A DNA stretch of 64,000 nucleotides from Micromonospora musae (GTDB lineage Bacteria; Actinomycetota; Actinomycetes; Mycobacteriales; Micromonosporaceae): assembly GCF_003626635.1 (NCBI RefSeq), contig NZ_RAZT01000013.1, positions 1-64,000 on the forward strand, read 5' to 3'. Below the pieces are notes generated by a model. It had not been told where the DNA came from. It saw nothing but the letters and a program-made list of their open reading frames with translations, and did not search any database. Made by a program: the position numbers and the translations under genes. This document shows positions 50,664 to 59,242 of this stretch, piece after piece (position 1 is the stretch's first letter; each line of letters begins with the position of its first letter).

Positions 50664-51494
50664 ATGGCCGTCGTGACCATGCGTCAGCTGCTGGAGAGCG
50701 GTGTCCACTTCGGGCACCAGACCCGGCGCTGGAACCCGAAGATGAAGCGCTTCATCTTCACCGAGCGCAACGGCATCTACATCATCGACCTGCGCCAGAC
50801 CCTCGACTACATCGAGAAGGCGTACGACTTCGTGCGCACCACGGTGGCCGAGGGCGGCAGCATCCTCTTCGTCGGCACCAAGAAGCAGGCTCAGGAGGCG
50901 ATCTCCGAGCAGGCGACCCGGGTCGGCCAGCCGTACGTGAACCACCGCTGGCTCGGCGGCATGCTGACCAACTTCCAGACCGTGTACAAGCGGCTGCAGC
51001 GGATGAAGGAGCTTGAGGCCCTCGGTGACCTGAGCGGCACCGCCGCCGGTTACACCAAGAAGGAGACCCTGCAGCTCTCCCGCGAGAAGGACAAGCTCTC
51101 CCGCACCCTGGGTGGTCTGCGGGACATGCAGAAGCTCCCGGCCGCGATCTGGGTGGTCGACACCAAGAAGGAGCACATCGCCGTCGACGAGGCCCGCAAG
51201 CTGGGCATCCCGGTGATCGCCGTGCTCGACACCAACTGCGACCCGGACGAGGTCGACTTCCCGATCCCGGGCAACGACGACGCCATCCGCTCGGCCGAGC
51301 TGCTGACCAAGGTCGTCGCCGCCGCCGTCGCGGACGGTCTGATCGCCCGTTCCGGCCGTCGCCGGGGCACCGACGAGAAGCCCGAGCCGGGTGTCGCCTC
51401 CGACGAGCCGCTGGCCGAGTGGGAGCGCGAGCTGCTCGAGGAGCCGAAGAAGGCCGACGAGCAGGAGCAGCCGGCGGCGGCCGCCGCCGAGTGA
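50664..51494 (+). CDS. rpsB: 30S ribosomal protein S2
   Basis: 276 aa. VTMRQLLESGVHFGHQTRRW, FVGTKKQAQEAISEQATRVG, YVNHRWLGGMLTNFQTVYKR and DTNCDPDEVDFPIPGNDDAI are diagnostic of S2. A Lys/Glu/Ala-rich tail follows. The ATG at 50664 has AAGGAG 7 nt upstream. First gene of the rpsB-tsf-pyrH-frr series. Confidence 0.98.
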   Translation: MAVVTMRQLLESGVHFGHQTRRWNPKMKRFIFTERNGIYIIDLRQTLDYIEKAYDFVRTTVAEGGSILFVGTKKQAQEAISEQATRVGQPYVNHRWLGGMLTNFQTVYKRLQRMKELEALGDLSGTAAGYTKKETLQLSREKDKLSRTLGGLRDMQKLPAAIWVVDTKKEHIAVDEARKLGIPVIAVLDTNCDPDEVDFPIPGNDDAIRSAELLTKVVAAAVADGLIARSGRRRGTDEKPEPGVASDEPLAEWERELLEEPKKADEQEQPAAAAAE

Positions 51495-51508
51495 CCGCGC
51501 GTCGCTGC

Positions 51509-51537
51509 CCCGCCGTCCGCTCTTTGACGACGGCGGG
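51509..51537 (+). terminator. Hairpin between rpsB and tsf (terminator or attenuator)
   Basis: CCCGCCGTC (51509-51517) pairs with GACGGCGGG (51529-51537) around an 11-nt loop, 15 nt past the rpsB stop. In many bacteria a partial terminator here sets the S2:EF-Ts ratio. Confidence 0.5.
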
Positions 51538-51629
51538 CAGCGGCGGCCCGGTCGGGCACATTCGGCCCGGATCCGGGTAATCGGCACCTCCGACCATCCA
51601 CCCGCCGTCTCAACATCGAAGAGAGAGCC

Positions 51630-52457
51630 ATGTCTGAATTCACCGCCGCGGATGTGAAGAAGCTCCGCGACCTCACCGGCGCCGGCATGATGGACAGCAA
51701 GAAGGCGCTGACCGAGGCCGAGGGCGACTTCGACAAGGCCGTCGAGATCCTGCGCGTCAAGGGCGCCAAGGACGTCGGCAAGCGGGCCGGCCGTACGGCC
51801 GCCAACGGTCTGATCGCGCACTCCGGCCAGGCGCTGCTCGAGCTCAACTGCGAGACCGACTTCGTGGCCAAGACCGACTCGTTCATCGCGCTGGCCCAGC
51901 AGTTGGTCGAGCACGGCGTCCGCTCCGGTGTCAGCAACGCCGAGGAGCTGCTCGCCAGCGAGCTGGACGGCAAGGTCGTCGCCGACCTGATCCAGGAGCA
52001 GTCGGCCAAGATCGGCGAGAAGCTGGTGCTCAACCGGTTCGCCAAGCTCGACGGCACCACCGCCGTCTACCTGCACCGTAAGGCCCAGGACCTGCCCCCG
52101 GCGGTCGGTGTGCTGGTGCAGTACGCCGGCAAGACCGACGAGGCGGGCGACGCCGACGCGCGCGGTGTGGCCATGCAGATCGCCGCGATGCGCCCGCAGT
52201 ACCTCGCCCGCGAGGAGGTGCCGGCCGAGGTCGTCGAGTCCGAGCGCCGCATCGCCGAGCAGACCGCCCGCGAGGAGAACAAGCCCGAGGCGGCGCTGCC
52301 GAAGATCGTCGAGGGCCGGGTGAACGGCTTCTACAAGGACTTCGTCCTGCTGGAGCAGTCGTCGGTGACCGACAACAAGAAGTCGGTGAAGCAGGTGCTG
52401 GCCGAGGCCGGCATCGAGGTCACCCGCTTCGTGCGGTTCGAGGTCGGCCAGGCCTGA
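51630..52457 (+). CDS. tsf: Elongation factor Ts
   Basis: 275 aa nucleotide-exchange factor for EF-Tu. KKLRDLTGAGMMDSKKALTE, ELNCETDFVAKTDSFIAL and the C-terminal EVTRFVRFEVGQA are characteristic. It follows rpsB by 135 nt and is closed by a strong hairpin. A purine-rich GAAGAGAGAG precedes the ATG. Confidence 0.98.
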   Translation: MSEFTAADVKKLRDLTGAGMMDSKKALTEAEGDFDKAVEILRVKGAKDVGKRAGRTAANGLIAHSGQALLELNCETDFVAKTDSFIALAQQLVEHGVRSGVSNAEELLASELDGKVVADLIQEQSAKIGEKLVLNRFAKLDGTTAVYLHRKAQDLPPAVGVLVQYAGKTDEAGDADARGVAMQIAAMRPQYLAREEVPAEVVESERRIAEQTAREENKPEAALPKIVEGRVNGFYKDFVLLEQSSVTDNKKSVKQVLAEAGIEVTRFVRFEVGQA

Positions 52458-52461
52458 GCCG

Positions 52462-52485
52462 CCACGGGCGCCTCGGCGCCCGTGG
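52462..52485 (+). terminator. Hairpin terminator after tsf
   Basis: CCACGGGCGC (52462-52471) pairs perfectly with GCGCCCGTGG (52476-52485) around a CTCG loop, 5 nt past the tsf stop. Confidence 0.75.
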
Positions 52486-52607
52486 GCAGGAACGTCGACG
52501 AGGAGGTCGCCGGTGTACGTGACAGGCACCGCGGCCTCCTCGTCCCATAGGGTCGGCAACGGCAGTTTCGCGGCGCACGACGCGCCGGTGTGGGAAAGGG
52601 CGGGCGG

Positions 52608-53375
52608 ATGACGCAGGTTGTGAGTGACCGGACGCTGGCGGTGGAAGACCCCACCGCCCCGCCGCCTGGCCGGGCTCGTCGGGTGGTGCTCAAGCTCTCC
52701 GGCGAGGTCTTCGGCGGAGGCGCGATCGGTGTCGACCCGGACGTCGTCCAGGCCATCGCCCGGCAGATCGCCACGGTGGTCCGTCGGGGTGTGCAGGTCT
52801 CCGTGGTGGTCGGCGGCGGCAACTTCTTCCGCGGCGCCGAGCTGCAGAAGCGTGGCATGGACCGGGCGCGCGCCGACTACATGGGCATGCTCGGCACCGT
52901 GATGAACTGCCTCGCCCTCCAGGACTTCCTGGAGAAGGAGGGGATCGAGACCCGGGTGCAGAGCGCCATCACCATGGCCCAGGTGGCCGAACCTTACATC
53001 CCGCTGCGCGCCATCCGGCACCTCGAGAAGGGACGGGTGGTCATCTTCGGCGCGGGCGCCGGCATGCCGTACTTCTCCACCGACACGGTCGCGGCGCAGC
53101 GCGCTCTGGAGATCCACGCCGACGTGGTCCTGATGAGCAAGAACGGCGTCGACGGTGTCTACACCGCCGACCCCCGGATCGACCCCACCGCCAGCAAGTT
53201 CGACTCGATCACCTTCTCCGAGGTGCTGCGCCGCAATCTTCGGGTGGCGGACGCGGCGGCGTTCAGCCTCTGCATGGAGAACGGCCTGCCGATGCTGGTA
53301 TTCGGCGCGCAGGGGGAGGACACCATCGTGCGCGCCGTCGGTGGCGACAAGATCGGCACCCTGATCACCGCCTGA
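52608..53375 (+). CDS. pyrH: Uridylate kinase
   Basis: 255 aa hexameric bacterial UMP kinase. VVLKLSGEVFGGGAIGVDPD, VSVVVGGGNFFRGAELQKRG, VIFGAGAGMPYFSTDTVAAQ and KNGVDGVYTADPRIDP are diagnostic. The N-terminus carries an extra 25 or so residues before the core. The ATG at 52608 is preferred over a GTG at 52590, because the sequence between them is itself the purine-rich ribosome binding region. Confidence 0.97.
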   Translation: MTQVVSDRTLAVEDPTAPPPGRARRVVLKLSGEVFGGGAIGVDPDVVQAIARQIATVVRRGVQVSVVVGGGNFFRGAELQKRGMDRARADYMGMLGTVMNCLALQDFLEKEGIETRVQSAITMAQVAEPYIPLRAIRHLEKGRVVIFGAGAGMPYFSTDTVAAQRALEIHADVVLMSKNGVDGVYTADPRIDPTASKFDSITFSEVLRRNLRVADAAAFSLCMENGLPMLVFGAQGEDTIVRAVGGDKIGTLITA

Positions 53376-53456
53376 GCGGTCGCCCCCTGGCGACGGCAGC
53401 GGTCCTCCGACACACAGCAGAGCCCACCACGAGCACAGAAGGAGGCGAGGAGACCG

Positions 53457-54014
53457 GTGATCGACGACACCCTCCTCGAGGCCGAGGAGAAGATGGAGCG
53501 TGCGATCGAGCACGCCAAGGAGGAGTTCGGCGCGATCCGGACCGGTCGGGCCAACCCGGCCATGTTCTCCAAGGTCATCATCGACTACTACGGCACGCCC
53601 ACGCCGCTGACCCAGATGGCGTCCGTCGCGATCCCCGAGCCGCGCATGGCGATCATCAAGCCGTACGACAACTCGCAGATCAACGCCATGGAGAAGGCGA
53701 TCCGCGACTCGGACCTCGGCGTGAACCCGAACAACGAGGGCAACCAGCTGCGCATCGTGCTCCCGCAGATGACCGAGGAGCGCCGCCGCGACATGATCAA
53801 GGTGGCTCGGCACAAGGGCGAGGAGGCCAAGGTGGCGATCCGCAACGTCCGCCGCCGCGGCAAGGAGGAGCTGGACCGGATCGTCAAGGACGGCGAGGCC
53901 GGCGAGGACGAGGGTCGTCGCGCCGAGAAGGAGCTGGACGATCTCACCCAGCGCTTCGTGGCGAGCGTCGACGAGCTGGTCAAGCACAAGGAAACCGAGC
54001 TGCTCGAGGTCTGA
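53457..54014 (+). CDS. frr: Ribosome recycling factor
   Basis: 185 aa, standard length and fully helical plus a small beta domain: EAEEKMERAIEHAKEEFGAI, RTGRANPAMFSKVIIDYYGT and LPQMTEERRRDMIKVARHKG. It releases ribosomes after termination with EF-G. The GTG at 53457 has AGGAG upstream. It follows pyrH by 81 nt; a strong terminator follows. Confidence 0.98.
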   Translation: MIDDTLLEAEEKMERAIEHAKEEFGAIRTGRANPAMFSKVIIDYYGTPTPLTQMASVAIPEPRMAIIKPYDNSQINAMEKAIRDSDLGVNPNNEGNQLRIVLPQMTEERRRDMIKVARHKGEEAKVAIRNVRRRGKEELDRIVKDGEAGEDEGRRAEKELDDLTQRFVASVDELVKHKETELLEV

Positions 54015-54044
54015 ATCGTCGCCCGCTGGGCGTCGGAGGTGTCA

Positions 54045-54078
54045 CGAGGCCCGTCCCCGATCGCGGGGGCGGGCCTCG
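54045..54078 (+). terminator. Strong hairpin terminator after frr
   Basis: A 15-nt arm (54045-54059) pairs with 54064-54078 with one G-U wobble and an ATCG loop, 31 nt past the frr stop. The 54079-54356 gap before cdsA has no gene but holds a TAGGCT at 54208-54213 that might be a -10 box. Confidence 0.8.
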
Positions 54079-54356
54079 GTTGTTCGGCGGCGGGGCTCCG
54101 GACGGTCCTGGTGGTCGCGGGGGTCAGTGGCGCCGCCCAGCGGTCGTCGGCCCCGGGCGCACCGCTGCGGCCGAGCCTCGTCCGCCGTGCCGGAGTGGCC
54201 GGTGCAGTAGGCTCGGCAGGATTCCCGGCCACCTGACGGTGAACGCCGGGGATCGACCGCCCGTCGGGTCGGTCAATCCGAAGAAGCCGTCGCACGTGTG
54301 TAGGGGATGCTTGTGGTCTTGCGTCATGTGGTGGTCCTCGTGCCGCGTCGCGGTGC

Positions 54357-55982
54357 GTGATGTCCCCCCTCGACCCCTACAGCGGCGCTGAGCCCCGAGG
54401 CTGGGACCGGCCGGACCGGCCGGCGGCCCTGCCGTGGCCGGATCCCGAGATCGATCCGGGGCCGTGGACGCGCAACCCCGCACCCGGGCCGGAGCTCTAC
54501 GCCGAGCCTCGGACCCGTTCCCGGCCACCGGCCGACCCGTACGACGACGGCGGCTCCTACCCGGCGGGCCCGTACGACGACCGTGACGGGCCGTACCCGC
54601 CGGATCCGTACGACGACGGGCGGCACTCGGGCCCGGCGCGCCCCGGGCGGGGTGGACCGTCGCACGGCGAGCGGGACCGGTACCGGGACCGGCGGGCCGA
54701 TCCGTACGGTGACGACGAGCGCTACCAGGGCGGCCCGCCCGCCCCGCTCCGTGAGCGGTACTCCGACGAGCCGTACGCCGACCGCTACGACGACGACCGT
54801 GGCCGTGACCCGTACCGGGAGCGGCCCGACGAGCGAGGGTATCCGGACGAGCGCCGTCACCCCGGCGAGCGCGGGTATCCCGACGAGCGCCGCCATCCCG
54901 GCGAGCGCCGCCATCCCGGCGAGCGCGGGTATCCCGACGAGCAGGGATACGCCGACGAGCAGGGATACGCCGACGAGCGGACCGGACGGTACGACGACGA
55001 GTCCGGCTTCCCGACCGCGCAGCTGGAGCCGATCCGGGCCGACCTCGCTCCGGACCCGGTCCGGGCCGACCTCGCCCCGGCCCCTGAGCCGGAGCGGACG
55101 CCGGGCCGCCGCGGCCCGGGCAAGCGGCGCGCCAGCGCGGATCGTCCCGCCACCCTGCAGGCCTCCGGCCGGGCCGGACGTAACCTGCCGGCCGCCATCG
55201 GCGTCGGGCTGGGTCTCGGCGCCCTCATCCTGCTGCCGCTCTTCCTCTACCCGCCGTTGTTCCTGGCGGTCGTCGTCGCCGCCGTCTGCATCGGGGTCTG
55301 GGAGCTGACCCGGGCCGTGGGGCGCAGCGGCGCCAATCCACCGCTGGTCCCGCTGGTCGCCGGCAGCGCGCTCACCGTGGGGCTGGCCTGGTTCGCCGGC
55401 CCGGACGCGCTCAGCCTCGGTCTGCTGGTGACCGTGCTCGGGGTGATGATCTGGCGGCTGGGGGACGGGCCCGCCGGCTACCAGCGCGACCTGACCGCCT
55501 CCACCTTGATCGCGGTCTACGTGCCGTTCCTCGGCGGGTTCGCGGCGCTACTGGCGGCGGCGCCCGACGACGGTCCGTGGCGGATCCTGGCCGCCCTGAT
55601 CGCGGTGGTGCTCTCCGATACCGGTGGGTACGCCGCGGGCGTGTTCCTCGGAAAGCATCCGATGGCCCCCACGGTGAGCCCCAAGAAGTCCTGGGAGGGC
55701 TTCGGCGGTTCCGTCACGGCCGCGGCGCTCGGCAGCGCGCTGCTCCTCTGGCTGGTGTTCGACGTGGCCCCGTGGTGGGGCGCGGTCTTCGGGGTCGCCA
55801 TCTCCTGCGCGGCCGTACTCGGCGATCTCGCCGAGTCGATGATCAAGCGGGATCTCGGGGTGAAGGACATGAGCAACCTTCTGCCGGGGCACGGCGGGCT
55901 GATGGACCGGCTCGACTCGATCCTCTTCGCGGTGCCGACCGCGTACCTGCTGCTGGCCGTCCTCGTGCCGGTGGCCGGGTGA
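54357..55982 (+). CDS. cdsA: Phosphatidate cytidylyltransferase with long repetitive N-terminus
   Basis: 541 aa against about 280 for typical CdsA. Residues 1 to about 275 are a hydrophilic Asp/Arg/Tyr/Pro/Gly tail with eight hexapeptide repeats (residues 158-205). The remainder has about 8 membrane helices and the CDS signature: LSDTGGYAAGVFLGKHPMAP, SPKKSWEGFGGSV, and LGDLAESMIKRDLGVKDMSN followed by LPGHGGLMDRLDS. It makes CDP-diacylglycerol for phospholipid synthesis. The GTG at 54357 or the ATG at 54360 may be used. Confidence 0.95.
   Translation: MMSPLDPYSGAEPRGWDRPDRPAALPWPDPEIDPGPWTRNPAPGPELYAEPRTRSRPPADPYDDGGSYPAGPYDDRDGPYPPDPYDDGRHSGPARPGRGGPSHGERDRYRDRRADPYGDDERYQGGPPAPLRERYSDEPYADRYDDDRGRDPYRERPDERGYPDERRHPGERGYPDERRHPGERRHPGERGYPDEQGYADEQGYADERTGRYDDESGFPTAQLEPIRADLAPDPVRADLAPAPEPERTPGRRGPGKRRASADRPATLQASGRAGRNLPAAIGVGLGLGALILLPLFLYPPLFLAVVVAAVCIGVWELTRAVGRSGANPPLVPLVAGSALTVGLAWFAGPDALSLGLLVTVLGVMIWRLGDGPAGYQRDLTASTLIAVYVPFLGGFAALLAAAPDDGPWRILAALIAVVLSDTGGYAAGVFLGKHPMAPTVSPKKSWEGFGGSVTAAALGSALLLWLVFDVAPWWGAVFGVAISCAAVLGDLAESMIKRDLGVKDMSNLLPGHGGLMDRLDSILFAVPTAYLLLAVLVPVAG
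54828..54980 (+). repeat. In-frame 18-bp repeats in cdsA
   Basis: Eight and a half units of a hexapeptide (D/G)E(R/Q)(G/R)(Y/H)(P/A), residues 158-208 of CdsA, encoded by near-identical 18-bp units. The near-identity of the DNA units implies recent slippage-type expansion. Confidence 0.9.
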
Positions 55983-56127
55983 GCTGCCCGAGCGCCGGCG
56001 GGGCGGACCGGTCGGACGGAGGCGGAGTGCTCCGCCACCAGGAGGACCCCTTGACCGGAGGGCGGGGGTCGGTTCGGCACCTCCGGACAGGTGCGTACGC
56101 CGTTCGGCGTGACAGACTGGACCCGCC

Positions 56128-57276
56128 ATGACGAGCCTGCCCCTGATCCCCGCCGTGCCGGACAAGCCCGCGCGCCGCGCCGCCCTGCCCCAGCAGCACC
56201 TCGCCGACCTCGACCTGGCGGGCCGCCAGGCGCTCGTCGCCGAGCTGGGCGAGCCGGCGTTCCGTGCGAAGCAGATCTCCAACCACTACTTCGGCCGGCT
56301 GGTCCGTGACCCGCAGCTGATGACCGACCTGCCCGCCGCCGCCCGTGAGCGGCTGGCCGAGCGGCTGATGCCCCGGCTGCTCACCGCGGTGCGGGAGCTG
56401 ACCTGCGACGACGGCGCGACGCGTAAGGCGCTGTGGCGGCTGCACGACGGCTCGCTCGTGGAGAGCGTGCTGATGGGGTACGAGGACCGGGTGACGGTCT
56501 GCATCTCCAGCCAGGCGGGCTGTGGCATGGCCTGCCCGTTCTGCGCCACCGGCCAGGCCGGGCTGACTCGTAACCTCTCCACGGCCGAGATCGTCGACCA
56601 GGCGGTCTACCTCGCCGGCGTGGCCGCCTCCGGCGCGGTGGCCGGGTCCCCGGCCCGCCTCTCGCACGTGGTCTTCATGGGCATGGGCGAGCCGCTGGCG
56701 AACTACTCCCGGGTGGTCGCGGCGATCCGCCGGCTGGTCGCCCCGGCTCCCGAGGGGCTCGGCCTGTCCCAGCGGCACATCACCGTCTCCACCGTCGGCC
56801 TGGTGCCGGCCATTCGCCGACTGGCCAGCGAAGACCTGTCGGTGACTCTTGCGCTGTCGTTGCACGCCCCTGATGATGAGCTGCGCGACGAACTGGTGCC
56901 GGTCAACCAGCGCTGGAAGGTGGCCGAGGTGCTGGACGCAGCGTGGGACTACGCGGCCCGGACGGGACGCCGCGTGTCGATCGAGTACGCGATGATCAAG
57001 GATGTGAACGACCAGCCGTGGCGCGCCGACCTGCTCGGCCGGCTGCTGGCCGGCAAGTTGGCACATGTGAATCTCATTCCGCTCAACCCGACGCCGGGTA
57101 GCCGCTGGGACGCGAGCCCGAAGCCGGTCGAGCGCGAGTTCGTCCGGCGCTTGCGGGCCGCCGGGGTGTCCACCACCGTGCGGGACACCCGGGGGCGTGA
57201 GATCGACGGGGCGTGTGGGCAGCTCGCCGCCGCGGAGGACAGCGACATCGACCGCGCCGCAGCGGCATCGGCGTGA
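56128..57276 (+). CDS. rlmN: Dual-specificity RNA methyltransferase RlmN
   Basis: 382 aa radical-SAM enzyme that makes m2A2503 in 23S rRNA and m2A37 in tRNA. The cluster-binding CxxxCxxC is in CGMACPFCATG; VVFMGMGEPLANY and ISTVGL-like strands follow, and the C-terminal mechanistic Cys is in the GACGQL segment (GREIDGACGQLA). The ATG at 56128 has no strong Shine-Dalgarno. It lies 145 nt after cdsA. Confidence 0.96.
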   Translation: MTSLPLIPAVPDKPARRAALPQQHLADLDLAGRQALVAELGEPAFRAKQISNHYFGRLVRDPQLMTDLPAAARERLAERLMPRLLTAVRELTCDDGATRKALWRLHDGSLVESVLMGYEDRVTVCISSQAGCGMACPFCATGQAGLTRNLSTAEIVDQAVYLAGVAASGAVAGSPARLSHVVFMGMGEPLANYSRVVAAIRRLVAPAPEGLGLSQRHITVSTVGLVPAIRRLASEDLSVTLALSLHAPDDELRDELVPVNQRWKVAEVLDAAWDYAARTGRRVSIEYAMIKDVNDQPWRADLLGRLLAGKLAHVNLIPLNPTPGSRWDASPKPVEREFVRRLRAAGVSTTVRDTRGREIDGACGQLAAAEDSDIDRAAAASA

Positions 57277-57307
57277 CCAGGCGTGGCGAAGGAAACCAGG
57301 AGACATA

Positions 57308-58612
57308 GTGGCGAGTCAGGGTCAGCGTTTCCGGCGTAAAGCGGTCCGCCGGGGATACAAGGTCGACGAGGTGGACGCCTTCCTCGACCGGGTGGAGGCG
57401 ACGCTCGCCGGCCAGCCGGTGGGCGCGCCCGTGGCCTCGCAGGAGGTCCATGACGTCGTCTTCCGGGTCCGGTTCAACGGCTACGACGAGTGGCAGGTCG
57501 ACCTGCACCTCGACCGGGTCGAGCGCCAGTTGGCCGAGCTGGAGGAGCGCGGCGGCGCCCTCGGACGCGGCGGGGACTCCGGCATGGGCGACCGACTGGG
57601 TCAGCCCGATCGGATGGGTCCGCCGGATCGGATGGGGCCGCCCGATCGGATGGGGCCGCCGGACCGGATGGGGCCGCCGGACCGGATGGGGCCGCCCGAT
57701 CGGATGGGTCCGCCGGACCGGATGGGGCCGCCCGATCGGATGGGGCCGCCGGACCGCATGGGTCCGCCCGACCGGATGGGGCCACCGATGCGCGACGAGC
57801 GGGGCATGCCTCCGGTCCCGCAGCCGCTTCCGCCGCGGCCGATGCCCGCGCAGGCCGGCCCGCCCACCGATCGTTACGGCCGTTACGACGAGCCGACCGG
57901 CGCCTTCTCCGGCGGGTACGACGCCCCCCGCGGCGGCTTCGACGGCCCGCGCCCGCCGGCCGGCCCCGGCCCCGGCATGCCGATGGGCGGCCCGGGCGGT
58001 GGAGCGCCCCTCCCGCAGCGTGGCCTTCCCGCGGGCCCGAGCGGTTACGGCCAGGACGAACCGCGCTTCGACGGCTTCGAGGCCGGCCGGCGGGCCCGCC
58101 CCGACATGACCGCGGAGATCCGGATGCCGGAGCGGGACCCGCGCGACATGATGCCCGAGCGGGACCCCCGTGACCTGCGCCGTGGCCCGGCCGGCCCGCC
58201 GCCGATGCCTCACCAGGGCTACGGTGGCGCGCCGATGGGCGGTCCGCCCGCCGTGCCCGGCCCGCCGCCGATGGCCGGCCCCCCGGTCGGTGGTCCGCCG
58301 ATGGGCGGCCCCCCGGTCGGTGGTCCCCCGGCGGGTGGCCCGCCGATGGCCGGGCCGCCCGGGAGTGACCTCTACCGGGTGGACCAGATCCGCCGTCGCT
58401 TCCAGGTGCGCCGCTTCGGCAGCGGATACGACCCGGACCAGGTCGACCGGTTCTTCGAGAGCCTGCTCGGCGGCATGGCCGGCCGCAATCAGATGCCGGT
58501 GAACCCGAAGGACCTGGACACCCTGCGCTTCGGCCTCGTACCCGGCGGCTACTTCGAGGCGGAGGTCGACGCCGCGCTCAAGGACGTGCAGGACATCCTC
58601 TTCGGCCGCTGA
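57308..58612 (+). CDS. DivIVA-domain protein with two DivIVA-like ends and a repeat-rich middle
   Basis: 434 aa. Residues about 8-35 (RFRRKAVRRGYKVDEVDAFL) and about 358-390 (DQIRRRFQVRRFGSGYDPDQ, then VDRFFESLLGG) both match the DivIVA membrane-targeting motif F...(R/K)GYD..EVD.FL. The middle is low complexity: ten tandem DRMGPP units (residues 101-160) and many PPMGGPP-type segments. Unlike real DivIVA/Wag31 it has almost no coiled coil. A polar or septal localisation role is possible but unproven. The GTG at 57308 has AGGAG 5 nt upstream. A perfect 40-nt palindromic terminator follows. Confidence 0.85.
   Translation: MASQGQRFRRKAVRRGYKVDEVDAFLDRVEATLAGQPVGAPVASQEVHDVVFRVRFNGYDEWQVDLHLDRVERQLAELEERGGALGRGGDSGMGDRLGQPDRMGPPDRMGPPDRMGPPDRMGPPDRMGPPDRMGPPDRMGPPDRMGPPDRMGPPDRMGPPMRDERGMPPVPQPLPPRPMPAQAGPPTDRYGRYDEPTGAFSGGYDAPRGGFDGPRPPAGPGPGMPMGGPGGGAPLPQRGLPAGPSGYGQDEPRFDGFEAGRRARPDMTAEIRMPERDPRDMMPERDPRDLRRGPAGPPPMPHQGYGGAPMGGPPAVPGPPPMAGPPVGGPPMGGPPVGGPPAGGPPMAGPPGSDLYRVDQIRRRFQVRRFGSGYDPDQVDRFFESLLGGMAGRNQMPVNPKDLDTLRFGLVPGGYFEAEVDAALKDVQDILFGR
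57608..57787 (+). repeat. Ten in-frame 18-bp tandem repeats (DRMGPP)
   Basis: Ten consecutive 18-bp units, differing only at third codon positions (GAT/GAC, CGG/CGC, GGT/GGG, CCC/CCG/CCA), each encoding Asp-Arg-Met-Gly-Pro-Pro. Copy number is likely to vary between strains. Confidence 0.97.
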
Positions 58613-58646
58613 CGCTCCGGCGGCGCGACGGCCACGCCGCGTACGA

Positions 58647-58686
58647 CGAGGGCCCGCCCTTCCCGATCGGGAAGGGCGGGCCCTCG
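58647..58686. terminator. Perfect 40-nt palindromic bidirectional terminator
   Basis: Arms 58647-58666 and 58667-58686 are perfect complements with no unpaired loop bases in the sequence. It lies between the convergent DivIVA-like gene (stop 58612) and the leftward small membrane-protein gene (stop 58729). Confidence 0.85.
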
Positions 58687-58728
58687 CGCATGGTCACACA
58701 CCGGGCGGACCCGGCGCCGGCGCCCGGG

Positions 58729-58953
58729 TCAGGACCGCAGGCCGCTGCGCCGCAGCACGGAGTCGCCGATGACGATGATCAGAAGTACGGCGGCCAGGCC
58801 GACCAGCCAGATCTCCTCGACCTTGCCCTCATGGTTGCCGCAGAACGCCATGAGGACCAGCACCGCCGCCGACAGCACCGCCCCGATCCGTCCGGACTTG
58901 CGGTGTCCGGGCTTGTGCTGATCTGGCGCGGTTACCGGCTCGCTTCCTGCCAC
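58729..58953 (-). CDS. Small two-helix membrane protein
   Basis: 74 aa. A short basic N-terminus (DQHKPGHRKSGRIG) precedes two hydrophobic helices (AVLSAAVLVLMAFCG and EIWLVGLAAVLLIIVIGDSV) and a basic end. No recognised family. The GTG at 58953 is chosen because AAGGA lies 7 nt upstream; longer in-frame forms read through the divergent promoter of namH. Function unknown. Confidence 0.7.
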   Translation of the reverse strand: MAGSEPVTAPDQHKPGHRKSGRIGAVLSAAVLVLMAFCGNHEGKVEEIWLVGLAAVLLIIVIGDSVLRRSGLRS

Positions 58954-59242
58954 TGTCGGTCCTTCCCTCGCGATCGGATCTCCGGTTAGTCTGGCACGCC
59001 CCGTACCGGCCGTGGCGCAGGGTCCGATCTGATGGGGCGCAGGTGACCCGCGAGGACGACCGGACACCGTTCGGAGGCGGCGGGCGAGGTGCGGGAAACC
59101 CGCCGCGAGACGGTACGAGCACGCGCCGGCGCGGTGTCCGGGCGGGTACGACGGCACTACCGGCGTCGCGGACCGGGGGCCCCGACCACTCCGGTAGCGT
59201 TTGGCGTACACCTTGATACGTCTTTTTGAGGGGGAAACTGCG

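Noticed and set aside
49410..53987. A 1525-codon open frame on the minus strand opposite rpsB, tsf, pyrH and frr
   Set aside because: It is antisense to four housekeeping genes and its translation is a low-complexity His/Arg/Gly string typical of shadow frames.
57601..57867. Antisense open frame across the DRMGPP repeats encoding Gly-Gly-Pro-Ile-Arg-Ser repeats
   Set aside because: It is simply the reverse reading of the in-frame tandem repeat of the DivIVA-like gene.
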